From Streptomyces aureocirculatus (GTDB taxonomy: Bacteria > Actinomycetota > Actinomycetes > Streptomycetales > Streptomycetaceae): 64,000 nt of DNA. The first letter of the stretch is position 1, and the number at the start of each line of letters is the position of its first letter. Positions 17,473 through 26,349 of the stretch are shown here, in pieces. Below the pieces are notes generated by a model. That model had not been told where the DNA came from and did not search any database. It was given only the letters and a program-made list of their open reading frames with translations. The translations under genes were made by a program, and so were the position numbers. The stretch spans positions 1 to 64,000 of the forward strand of contig NZ_JOAP01000049.1 of the NCBI RefSeq assembly GCF_000720475.1, written 5' to 3'.

Positions 17473-18643
17473 GACGGGCGGCCAACACTGCCGCGAGGCC
17501 CTCTTGCAGATCCTTGACGAAATACTCGGGAACCTCAAGGGACGGGAAATGGCCCCCGATTTCGGGCGACCTCCATCGGACGATCTGTCGGTACCGCTCC
17601 TGTGCCCAGGGGCGCGGGCACTTCTCGACGTCGCGGGGATACATACTGAGTGCCGACGGGACGTCGACCCGGAGTTCGGGGTCCAGCGAGTTGTGGCTTT
17701 CGTAGTAGATGCGGGCCGCCGACGCACCGGTCCGCGTCAGCCAGTACAGGGTGACGTCGTCAAGAACGCTGTCCATGGAAATCGTCTCGAACGGGCTGTC
17801 CTCGGTGTCTGACCACTCGGCGAACTTGTCGAGGATCCAGGCAAGGAGCCCGACCGGTGAATCGACGAGCGAGTAGCCGATGGTCTGCGGTCGGGTCGCC
17901 TGCTGCTTCGCGTACGCCGCGCGGTGGCGCCAGAAATCGCGGGTTTCCTCGGTCCACCTACGCTCGACCGCGGTCAGCCCGTCCGTCGGCAACCCGGGCG
18001 GCGCCTCCGCGAACGTCGTGTGGATGCCGAGGACGTGCGCCGGGAACCTGCCGCCGAGAACCGTGGTGATATTCCCTCCCCAGTCGCCGCCGTGGGCTGC
18101 GAACTCGCTGTAGCCGAGCCTTCCCATCAGTTCCACCCACGCGGCCGCGATCTTTTCGGTTCCCCACCCGGTGGTGGCCGGCTTGTCGCTGTAACCAAAG
18201 CCCGGTAGTGACGGCACCACGACGTGGAACGCCGGCGCGTCCGCGTCTTTCGGATCTGCCAGCTCCTCCACAACATCGATGAACCGAACGATGCTGTCCG
18301 GCCAGCCGTGCGTCAAGATCAGAGGAGTGGCATCGGCACGCGCGGACCGGCGGTGCAGGAAGTGGATTCCCAGATCATCAATGGTCGTACGGAACTGACC
18401 GATCTGGTTGAGCCGCTCTTCGAACGACCGCCAGTTGTACCCGGTGCGCCAGTAGTGCACGACATCGACGAGGTCGGCGAGAGGCACGCCCTGCTCCCAA
18501 CGGCGAGGGTCGGGCGCGGGGCGAAAGACCGTCTCAGCCTCGGGCAGTCGCGCCGCGGCTAGTCGCGCGCGCAGATCGTCCAGGTCGGCGTCAGTTGCGT
18601 GGGCTTCAAATGCTTGCACGTCGTCGTTTGTCGGACGGGGCAT
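17468..18643 (-). CDS. Epoxide hydrolase (EHN-domain alpha/beta hydrolase)
   Basis: 391 residues. The N-terminal EHN domain has LRARLAAARLPEAE, VPLADLVDVVHYWRTGYNWR and LNQIGQFRTTIDDLGIHFLH. The alpha/beta hydrolase core has the oxyanion HGWPDS and the nucleophile elbow HGGDWGGN, with Asp as nucleophile. The C-terminal half has SPVGLLAWILDKFAEWSD and the catalytic His region EIGGHFPSLEVPEYF. It would hydrate epoxides to diols, cytoplasmic. It is divergent from the CGNR regulator, with paired operator-like palindromes between them. Confidence 0.88.
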   Translation of the reverse strand: MPRPTNDDVQAFEAHATDADLDDLRARLAAARLPEAETVFRPAPDPRRWEQGVPLADLVDVVHYWRTGYNWRSFEERLNQIGQFRTTIDDLGIHFLHRRSARADATPLILTHGWPDSIVRFIDVVEELADPKDADAPAFHVVVPSLPGFGYSDKPATTGWGTEKIAAAWVELMGRLGYSEFAAHGGDWGGNITTVLGGRFPAHVLGIHTTFAEAPPGLPTDGLTAVERRWTEETRDFWRHRAAYAKQQATRPQTIGYSLVDSPVGLLAWILDKFAEWSDTEDSPFETISMDSVLDDVTLYWLTRTGASAARIYYESHNSLDPELRVDVPSALSMYPRDVEKCPRPWAQERYRQIVRWRSPEIGGHFPSLEVPEYFVKDLQEGLAAVLAARR

Positions 18644-18683
18644 GAGACCTCCTGGCCGTCGCGGAACCGGCTACGATCTATCG

Positions 18684-18744
18684 AGAACCGGCTAAGACGG
18701 TTCTAGCAGCTTCCCGAGGCGCGCGGCAACCAGCTAAGGTGGTT
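18684..18744. promoter_or_regulatory. Two related palindromes in the divergent promoter, leaderless start
   Basis: AGAACCG-GCTAAGA-CGGTTCT (18684-18704) and AACCA-GCTAAGG-TGGTT (18728-18744) share arms and the spacer GCTAAG. A half copy GAACCGGCTA lies at 18664. TAAGGT (18735-18740) makes a good -10 hexamer 6 nt before ATG 18747, so the regulator mRNA is probably leaderless and its promoter overlaps the operator. Confidence 0.6.
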
Positions 18745-18746
18745 CC

Positions 18747-19316
18747 ATGTGTGCCGCGTTCCCTGACTTCCGCCTCGGTAGCGTGCTGGCGACCAGCTTC
18801 ACGGGGACTCTGTCGGAGCGTCACGGCACGGCTGTGGAGCGCATTCCCACGCCGCACCGGCTCGTCGACTGGCTGGTGGTGAGCGGCCTCGCCGTGGACT
18901 CCTGCACCATTGCCCAGCTCGACCTCGCTCGGGAACTTAGGGAGTCGATTCACGCCGCCGCGACAGCGGCCGCGCTCCAGGAAGCTCTCCCCGCGCGTGC
19001 CGTCCACGTCATCAATGACTGCAGCGCTCAGGGCCGGGCCGCGGCGATCCTGACGCCAGAGGGCAAGCGGCGGTGGCGGCTCAGCTCGGCTTCCCGTGTG
19101 GAAGATGCCCTCGGCGTGATCGCCGCCGACGCGATCAGCATCATCGCGGGCGAACGAGACGGAAAATTGGCCTTGTGCGCATCACCGAGCTGCCAAGCCG
19201 CCTTCTTCGACACCAGCCAAAGCCGTACCCGCAAATGGTGTGACATGAACACGTGTGGGAATCGCCAGAAGAAGGCGCGCTTCAACGCCAATCAGCGCAA
19301 GACGGGGCAGCCTTAG
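18747..19316 (+). CDS. CGNR zinc-finger (ABATE-domain) transcriptional regulator
   Basis: 189 residues. The N-terminal ABATE-type domain has FRLGSVLATSFTGTLSERHG and PHRLVDWLVVSG. The C-terminal zinc ribbon has LCASPSCQAAFFD, then RKWCDMNTCGNRQKKARFNA, with the Cys pairs and CGNR box. Such proteins are stress-linked DNA-binding regulators. The position opposite the epoxide hydrolase, with the palindromes at 18684-18744, suggests autoregulation and control of the hydrolase. Confidence 0.85.
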   Translation: MCAAFPDFRLGSVLATSFTGTLSERHGTAVERIPTPHRLVDWLVVSGLAVDSCTIAQLDLARELRESIHAAATAAALQEALPARAVHVINDCSAQGRAAAILTPEGKRRWRLSSASRVEDALGVIAADAISIIAGERDGKLALCASPSCQAAFFDTSQSRTRKWCDMNTCGNRQKKARFNANQRKTGQP

Positions 19317-19555
19317 AAGAGGGCCAACGGGTTGACGAGCATGCCGGTCAAGCCGTGGATGCGCGGCGGCGCGACGGTGAGCATAAATGAGTAGCGCAGC
19401 AACTCGGCGCAGGCCGCGTCGAGTTCGCCGGTGGTCGGCAGCCCGGGCGCGAGCCTCGTCGTCGATGAGGTTGAGGGTGTCGGATCGACGTAGAGCCAGT
19501 CGACGTACTTGTGACTGCCGCCAGGGCATGGCCATGCACTGACATATGCGGCTTA
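19313..19555 (-). pseudogene. Cyclase-family protein C-terminal fragment (tentative)
   Basis: The minus frame ending at 19313 reads GELDAACAELLRYSFMLTVA, then PPRIHGLTGMLVNPLALF. This resembles the C-terminus of cyclase/kynurenine-formamidase-like hydrolases, where Ala-Pro-Leu and Gly-Thr-Gly-Ser-Pro-Val-Asn-Pro are usual. Upstream the frame is closed by a stop near 19556, and no catalytic HxGTHxD segment is present. It overlaps the CGNR stop codon by 3 bp. The rest of 19556-19815 shows no gene. Confidence 0.35.
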
Positions 19556-19815
19556 GCAGCCATATGCAGGCGCGAACGAATTCGCGAAGCTGCGACCTTG
19601 CGACCTTGTGACCGGGGCAACCATGCACCCGATGAACTGTCGATTAATTGCAGTATCTGCTCAATATCTTGCACTCCAGTGTTGATGGCGCTTGAGTACA
19701 GGCCAAGCCCAGCCCCGCGCACCGGCAGGAAGATGTCCCCGCCGCCCATGCATTGCCGAATATGCACCTTCGATATGTCATGTTCACGCCATCCCCGAAC
19801 ACCGAGAGGCACACC

Positions 19816-22800
19816 GTGAGATGGAAACAACGGAGCCGACGGAACATGATCCTCTGGCTCGTCGCCGCTTTGACAGCCGTCGGGCTCCTGCCCGTCGCCG
19901 CCGCCCACGCGGCGCCGACGGAAGAGAAAGCTGCAACCCAAACCGAAACCACCACCGAGACCAGGACGACCGTCAATCTGGCGCTGAAGAAGCCGATCGA
20001 GGCGTCCTCCTCCACCCAGCACTACTTCGCGCCCAACGCCAACGACGGCAGCGTGAACACCTATTGGGAGGCGAGCGCGCACCCCTCGACGCTGACCGTG
20101 AAGCTCGGCGCCGACGCGAACCTCACTTCCGTCGTGCTCAAGCTCAACCCGGACCCGGCTTGGTCGACCCGTACCCAAACCATCGAGGTGCTCGGGCGCG
20201 CTCAGTCCGCCGACGGCTTCAGTACGGTCGAGGCGAGCGCCGACTACACCTTCTCCCCCGCCTCCAACCACAACACCGTGACGATCCCGGTGTCCGGACG
20301 CTACGCCGACGTCCGGCTCAAGATCTCAGCGAACAGCTCCGGATATGCGGGGCAGGTCGCCGAGTTCGAGGTCAACGGTGAACCGGCCCCCAATCCCGAC
20401 CTGACCGTCACCGACTTGAGCTGGCAGCCCGCACAGCCCAGCGAGAGCGATGCCATCAAGGTCGCCGCCACGGTGCGCAACACGGGTTCGGCCGCCTCGG
20501 CCGCCACGACAGTGGACGTGAGTCTGGGCGGCACGGTCGCGGGCAGCGCCAAGGTGGGCGCGCTCGGAGCCGATGAGTCAGCCACGGCCTCGGTCGACAT
20601 CGGCAAGCGCGCGCAGGGAAGTTACACCGTGTCCGCGGTGGTGGATCCCGACGACACCGTCGCCGAGCAGAACAACGACAACAACAGCCGGACCGCCGGC
20701 ACGAAGCTGACTGTCGGCAGAGCCCGGGACCCGACCTCCAGGTCACCGGCATCACGTCCAACCCGGCCAACCCGGCAGTCGGCACCGACGTCACCTTCTC
20801 GGTGAAGCTGCACAACCGCGGAACCAGCGCCGTGAACGCCGGGTCAGTGACCCGCCTGACCGTGGGCGACAAGACGCTGAGCGGCACGGCACCCGCCATC
20901 GCCGCGGGCGCGAGCGCGGGCGTCGACCTCGCGGGCAGGTGGACCGCCACCAGCGGCGGCGCCACGCTGACCGCGACCGCCGACGCCACCGACGTCGTGG
21001 ACGAGACGAACGAGGACAACAACGTCTTCGCGCGCTCCATCGTGGTCGGGCGTGGCGCCGCCGCGCCATACGTCGAGTACGAGGTGGAGGACGGCAAGTA
21101 CGACGGCACGCTCCTTGAGGCGGACGCCGAGCGCACCTTCGGACACACCAACTTCGCCACCGAGTCCTCGGGGCGCAAGTCCGTACGGCTCACCTCGACG
21201 GGTCAGTACGCGGAGTTCACCTCGGCCGGCGCCGCCAACTCCATCGTCGTACGCAACTCCATCCCCGACGCGCCGGGCGGCGGCGGCCAGCAGAAGACAC
21301 TGAGCCTCTACGCCGACGGCAAGTTCGTGCAGAAGCTGACTCTGTCGTCCAAGCACAGTTGGCTGTACGGCAACACGGACCAGCCCGAAGGTCTGACGAA
21401 CACCCCGGGCGGCGACGCGCGCCGGCTCTTCGACGAGTCACATGCGCTGCTCACCCAGACCTACCCCAAGGGCACCACCTTCCGTCTGCAGCGCGACGCC
21501 GGTGACGACGCCGCGTACTACGTACTCGACCTGGTCGACCTGGAGCAGGTCGCACCGGCGGCGAGCAAGCCCGCCGCGTGCACCTCTATCACCGAGTACG
21601 GGGCGATCCCCAACGACGGTATCGACGACGCGAACGCGATCCAGAAGGCCGTGACCGCCGACCAGAACGGCGACATCGACTGCGTGTGGATCCCGGCCGG
21701 GCAGTGGCGTCAGGAGAAGAAGATCCTCACCGATGACCCGCAGAACCGGGGCCAGTACAACCAGGTGGGCATCCGGGATGTGACGATCCGCGGCGCCGGT
21801 ATGTGGCACGCACAGCTCTATTCGCTCATTCCGCCACAGGACGCGGGCGGCATCAACCATCCGCACGAGGGCAACTTCGGCTTCGACATCGACGACAACA
21901 CCAAGATCTCCGACATCGCCGTCTTCGGCTCGGGCACCATCCGGGGCGGCGACGGCAACGCGGAAGGCGGCGTCGGCCTCAACGGCCGCTTCGGCAACAA
22001 CACCAAGATCGCCAATGTGTGGATCGAGCACGCCAACGTCGGCGCCTGGGTCGGGCGCGACTACAGCAACATCCCCGAGCTGTGGGGGCCCGGAGACGGC
22101 CTGGAGTTCAGCGGGATGCGTATCCGCAACACCTACGCGGACGGCATCAACTTCACCAACGGCACCCGCAACTCGACCGTCTTCAACTCCTCGTTCCGCA
22201 ACACCGGTGACGACGCGCTCGCCGTATGGGCCAACAAGTACGTCAAGGACCCGTCGGTCGACATCGGCCACGACAACGCGTTCCGCAACAACACGGTGCA
22301 ACTGCCGTGGCGGGCCAACGGCATCGCGGTGTACGGCGGTTACGGCAACAAGATAGAGAACAACCTCATCCACGACACCATGAACTACCCCGGCATCATG
22401 CTCGCCACCGACCACGATCCGCTCCCCTTCTCCGGGCAGACCCTGATCGCCAACAACGGGCTCTACCGCACCGGCGGGGCGTTCTGGAACGAGGACCAGG
22501 AGTTCGGCGCGATCACACTCTTCGCCCAGGGACCCGACATCCCCGGTGTCACGATCCGCGACACCGACATCCACGACTCGACGTACGACGGCATCCAGTT
22601 CAAGACGGGTGGCGGCGCCATACCCGACGCGAAGATCAGCAACGTGACGATCTCCAAGTCCAACAACGGCAGCGGCATCCTCGCCATGGGCGGCGCGCGC
22701 GGCAGTGCGACACTCACCCATGTGAAGATCAGTGACTCGCGGGACGGTGACATCCTGGTCGAGCCCGGCTCACAGTTCGTGATCCATGGCGGCGCCGCGC

Positions 22801-22841
22801 AGGCCGCCCCCGGTGTTCCGGGGACCAGGCAGGGGCTGTAA
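19816..22841 (+). pseudogene. Secreted GH87-type alpha-1,3-glucanase, one frameshift
   Basis: GTG 19816 starts a Sec signal peptide (MILWLVAALTAVGLLPVAAA). Repaired length is about 1008 residues: a discoidin-like domain (about 55-180), two CARDB-like Ig domains (190-410), a carbohydrate-binding region (VEYEVEDGKYDG onward, 415-590), then a right-handed parallel beta-helix (595-1000). Within the helix DGIN and GDDAL place Asp at about 775, 798 and 799, the spacing of the catalytic triad described for GH87 alpha-1,3-glucanases/mycodextranases. The frame changes in AGCCCGGGA at 20721-20729; both sides are otherwise intact, so a one-base assembly error is possible. The enzyme would act on fungal wall or biofilm alpha-glucan outside the cell. 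Confidence 0.72.
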
Positions 22842-22855
22842 CGACAGCGAAGGGC

Positions 22856-22888
22856 GACCCCGTTCCCCGGCATCCGGGAAGCGGGGTC
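22856..22888 (+). terminator. Hairpin after the GH87 gene
   Basis: GACCCCG pairs with CGGGGTC and CCCGG with CCGGG around a CAT loop, with one internal mismatch. It lies 15 bp after the stop. Confidence 0.55.
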
Positions 22889-22959
22889 GGCCGTAACCGG
22901 GCGCGCGCCGGGACCGTTGTGCCTTCCGCAAGATCATCCACCAGCGTGAAGGCGGAGCC

Positions 22960-23730
22960 ATGACGACCGGTACGACCACCACTCCCCCCATCGGCCGAAG
23001 CCTCCTCACGGCGGCGCTCGCCACCGCGCTCGCCCTCGGTGCCGGACCGGCGGCAACCGCCGCGCCCGGCGACGACGGCTGGAGGGGAGAGGGCGGGCTC
23101 ACGCTGAGCCCCGCTGACAACGCCGAGGTCAACACCTACATCGACCGGGCGAAGCAGGCGGAGCGGTCGATCAGCGTGGACGTGCGCACCGCCGCGCTCG
23201 CGTCCGACGCGGAGCTTGTGGGCTTCGACAACCGCCTCAAGTCGCCCGACTCCCTCAAGAGGAAAGTCGCCACCTCCCTCAAGGAACGCCCCGAGAAGAA
23301 CCTGGACACGGTCCTCGCGGGCCTGACCGACGCCGTCCGCTACACCCTCCAGTGGCCGGACGGCGCCTACACCGACGGCGTGGCCACGGCGTCCTCCCTG
23401 CTGTCCGCCTGGGGCAACGACACCACCAAGTGGACCAACACCTGGGGCCGGGTCAGCGGCTACAAAGGCCTCAACACCGGCTGGCGCGCAGCACGCTCCG
23501 GGCAGCTCTTCGAGGTCCAGTTCCACACCCCCGCCAGCAAGCACGCCCAGGAAGTGACCCACGCCCTGTACGAGGAGCAGCGCCTGCCCTCCACAAGCCC
23601 GGCCCGGAAGAAGGAGCTCCAGGCCCAGCAGGACGCGGTATTCGCCGCCGTTCCCCTGCCGCCGGGCGCCGACCGGTTGAGCCCGCCGACCCCGCTTCGG
23701 GCCCCGCTTCCGGTCTCGGCGACGGGCTGA
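22960..23730 (+). CDS. Secreted ATP nucleotide 3'-pyrophosphokinase
   Basis: 256 residues with a signal peptide of about 35 residues (LLTAALATALALGAGPAATA). The mature part has KSPDSLKRKVATSLKE, VRYTLQWPDGAYTDGVATAS, WSNTWGRV-like TWGRVSGYKGLNTGW and FEVQFHTPASKHAQEVTHAL. This is a RelA/SpoT-fold synthetase that transfers pyrophosphate from ATP to the 3' hydroxyl of purine nucleotides, known as an extracellular enzyme in Streptomyces morookaense and relatives. Start ATG 22960 follows GGCGGAGCC. It stands alone between the GH87 gene and a convergent amidohydrolase. Confidence 0.85.
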   Translation: MTTGTTTTPPIGRSLLTAALATALALGAGPAATAAPGDDGWRGEGGLTLSPADNAEVNTYIDRAKQAERSISVDVRTAALASDAELVGFDNRLKSPDSLKRKVATSLKERPEKNLDTVLAGLTDAVRYTLQWPDGAYTDGVATASSLLSAWGNDTTKWTNTWGRVSGYKGLNTGWRAARSGQLFEVQFHTPASKHAQEVTHALYEEQRLPSTSPARKKELQAQQDAVFAAVPLPPGADRLSPPTPLRAPLPVSATG

Positions 23731-23973
23731 CCAGGAGCCATGCGCCAGCCTCGGCGGGCTTGCCAACTGACGCTGACAACATGCACTGGTCGTCTCGGTG
23801 TATGACGTCAACGGCAACGTCCTGGTCGCCGAGCGCGCCTTCTGACGGCGAGACCGCATGACGGGCCCGGGAGCGCTCGACGCGCTTCCGGGCCCGTTCG
23901 GCTGGGTCCGCCAGGGGTCAGTGCACCCCGCGCGTCCACGGCAGCGCGCACGAAGTGCCGCTGACCGCCATCT
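23731..23973 (+). other. Possible exported-protein remnant
   Basis: A plus-strand frame ending at 23845 reads ALVVSVYDVNGNVLVAERAF before its stop, beta-strand rich, like the C-terminus of a lost secreted protein. It has no start. Too short to name. Confidence 0.25.
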
Positions 23974-24010
23974 GGGGGAGGCTCGGCCCGCGACGGGCCG
24001 AGCCTCCCCC
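23974..24010. terminator. Perfect 16-bp hairpin, convergent terminator
   Basis: GGGGGAGGCTCGGCCC pairs perfectly with GGGCCGAGCCTCCCCC around a 5-nt loop between two convergent genes. Symmetry suits termination from both directions. Confidence 0.75.
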
Positions 24011-24014
24011 AGCC

Positions 24015-24052
24015 CGTCGCCGGGCACCGCGTCGACGCGGTGCCCGGCGACG
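24015..24052. terminator. Perfect 19-bp palindrome, second convergent terminator
   Basis: CGTCGCCGGGCACCGCGTC is followed directly by its exact reverse complement, 4 bp after the first hairpin and 21 bp before the amidohydrolase stop codon. A back-to-back pair of strong hairpins. Confidence 0.7.
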
Positions 24053-24073
24053 GCCGGCGCGAACCGGGTCAGC

Positions 24074-25393
24074 TCAGTGCTCGTGCCCGCCGGTGGGCGG
24101 CTTCGCGTCCGGCGTCCACTTCTTCGCCGTCTTGCCGTTGAGGTCCCAGACCACCTGACCGGCGCGGACGGTGAGCTCCGCGGTCAGCTTCTGCGTGCCG
24201 TCCACCCGGAAGCCGAAGCTGTCCACGTACCCGAACGTGCCCTGCTGGCGGGCGAGCACCGCGATGTCGGCGGGCGCTCCCACCGAGAGGTTGCCCAGGT
24301 CGGTACGCTTGATCGCCTTCGCCGGCTTCCACGTCGACGCGTTGATGACGTCCTTCAGCGGCATGTTGAGGGCGAGGAACTTGGACATGACATTGGTCTG
24401 GTCCTTCATGCCCGAGTTCATGCTGCTGATGTGCAGGTCGGTGGAGATGGCGTCGGGGGTGAAGCCTGCCTTCAGCGCCGGGACGGCGACCCTCCAGCCG
24501 AAGCTGCCGCCGCCGTGGCCGACGTCGTAGAGGACGCCGCGGTCACGTCCCTGCTGCATCGCCGGGTTGAGCTTGCCGTCCTCGCCCAGCTCACCGCGGT
24601 TTCCGGAGTAGGCGTGCGAGTAGATGTCACCGGGGCGCAGCTTCTCGGTGAGCAGCGTCTTCAGGGGGCGCTCGGGGCGAGGCTCACCGAAGTCCACCAA
24701 CACCGGGACGTTGGCGTCCTTTCCGGCCTGGATGGAGTTGTCGACCGGCGTCCACTCCGGTCCCTCGTAGTGCGCAGTCTTGATGCCGACGATCGTACCG
24801 GGGTGCTGGCGGGCCTTCTCGACGGCCGGGCCCGGCTTCATGTCGCTGAGGTCCTGCTCCGCGGGGTTGCCCGCCATGCCCTTGCCCACGATGTTGAGGA
24901 AGGCCAGAACGCGGGTCTTGGAGCGGTCGATGGTGTTCTTCTTGAAGAGGTCGAAGTTGGCGGCGCCGGCGGATCCCGCGTCCACCGCGGTGGTGACGCC
25001 GGAGCGGAAGGTGAACCCGTCGGGAGCGACGCCGTTCTTGCCGTTCGCGTACGCGTCCTCGGGCCCGTTGAAGAGGTGGGCGTGCAGGTCGATCAGGCCG
25101 GGCGTGACGAAGTTGCCCTCCGCGTCGACGACCTGCTTGGTCGCCGCGGTGTCTATGTACGCCGCGACCTTGGCGATCTTCCCGTCCTTGACGGCGACGT
25201 CACGCAGGTCATCGATGCCGTTCTTCGGGTCGATGACGTGGCCGCGCCGGATGACGAGGTCGTACGCCTCCGCGGCGCCGGCCTTCGTACCGGAAGACGC
25301 GCCGGTGGAGGGAGTGGCGCCGACCGTGGCGCCGAGGACCAGGGCGATCCCTGCGGGCAGAAGGAGTCGGTTGAGCCGGTGTCTTGTGGGCAT
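24074..25393 (-). CDS. Secreted amidohydrolase/deacetylase-type metallohydrolase
   Basis: 439 residues from ATG 25393 (an ATG at 25405 is also possible). A signal peptide (LLLPAGIALVLGATVGATPS) is followed by the dihydroorotase-like beta-sandwich AYDLVIRRGHVIDPKNGIDD and the metal motif GLIDLHAHLF. Further on are GVTTAVDAGSAGA, VGIKTAHYEG, DIYSHAYSGNRG, VLYDVGHGGGSFGW and the metal Asp region DAISTDLH. The C-terminus returns to the sandwich with LSVGAPADIAVL and a His-rich tail. Amidohydrolase superfamily, exported, substrate unknown. Convergent with the pyrophosphokinase gene. Confidence 0.82.
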   Translation of the reverse strand: MPTRHRLNRLLLPAGIALVLGATVGATPSTGASSGTKAGAAEAYDLVIRRGHVIDPKNGIDDLRDVAVKDGKIAKVAAYIDTAATKQVVDAEGNFVTPGLIDLHAHLFNGPEDAYANGKNGVAPDGFTFRSGVTTAVDAGSAGAANFDLFKKNTIDRSKTRVLAFLNIVGKGMAGNPAEQDLSDMKPGPAVEKARQHPGTIVGIKTAHYEGPEWTPVDNSIQAGKDANVPVLVDFGEPRPERPLKTLLTEKLRPGDIYSHAYSGNRGELGEDGKLNPAMQQGRDRGVLYDVGHGGGSFGWRVAVPALKAGFTPDAISTDLHISSMNSGMKDQTNVMSKFLALNMPLKDVINASTWKPAKAIKRTDLGNLSVGAPADIAVLARQQGTFGYVDSFGFRVDGTQKLTAELTVRAGQVVWDLNGKTAKKWTPDAKPPTGGHEH

Positions 25394-26349
25394 GCGGATT
25401 CCCATCTCAGATGACGGCGATGCGGTCGAGGCAAACGTGTCCAACGGGGAGCGAGTCAATCCGTGTTGAGGCCACCTAGGTTCGCGGTCAGGCCGGAGAC
25501 CGCGCGATTCAGGCCACAACAGAAGAAGCGCCGAAGCAGGGGTGCAGTGCCTTCGGACGTGGCTGCGTTCGGCGGTCGTGGTCTCTTCACGCCAGGCGGT
25601 CACGGAAGGTACGCACCGGGTAGTCCTTGCAGGACAACAGCCGGTTTCTGTTGCGGTTCCAACGGTGCCGGGCATGAATGGCGGTGTCGGTCGCCGGTGA
25701 CGACTAACCGTCGTTGAACGCTCAACTCCCCGCCATGGCCTGGCTGTTGCGCGCCATGGAAGCGACAGTCCCGCCAAACGCCACCCTATTGCATCCTGTG
25801 CACTTGACGGCTTTTCCAATACCGGGCTATTGCGCCCTCTGCACTCGACTGCGCCTCTATCTCTTGACTGTTGCATCCTCTGCACTCGGCGCCGAATGAA
25901 TTCTGACCTGAATACACAGCCCCCCAGCAGGACCGAAGAGTGGCCTCGCTGCCGCTGCCGGTACCACCGCCTCGACGACAGCGGCACCCGTCGGTGGCCG
26001 GACTCTCGCGCGCCGATCGCGACGACGACCCGAGCGCGTCCTGGGCATCAAGACGTACGGCTCAGACCGGTACAAAGCGGAACGGGCCGCCGAGACACCC
26101 ACCAGCGTGGGTAACCCACCTGATCACCCGGCAGCCCAGTACACATGCCGTAACCCCTTAACAATTCCGCCGACGCTTCTGTGAAATGTTGCCCCCGGTA
26201 CGCGTCTTGCGAGTCAGTGATGCGCCGAGTGATAGTTCCGGACACGGCGAGACCCCACACTCCCGTCAAGCAAGGACCACCCCTCAGCGAGGCGGAGTCT
26301 GCGCATTCGAGCGACTCCTTCGCGGGTTCCTGTCTGCTATTTGGAAGGA
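25394..26349. other. Divergent intergenic region of the amidohydrolase and S1 protease
   Basis: No gene. It holds a 41-bp-period repeat (25789-25890) and a palindrome GTGGGT-A-ACCCAC at 26107-26119. A relatively AT-rich stretch before 26340 should contain the protease promoter. Confidence 0.4.
25789..25890 (+). repeat. Three 20-bp repeats at exact 41-bp period
   Basis: TTGCATCCTGTGCACTTGAC (25789), TTGCGCCCTCTGCACTCGAC (25830) and TTGCATCCTCTGCACTCGGC (25871) start 41 bp apart. The 21-bp spacers differ. A weak fourth copy lies at 25747. About four helical turns apart, they could be tandem protein-binding sites. Confidence 0.65.

Noticed and set aside
25789..25890. Reading the 41-bp-period repeats as a CRISPR array
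   Set aside because: Only three 20-bp repeats with 21-bp spacers, no dyad in the repeat and no cas genes; tandem protein-binding sites fit better.
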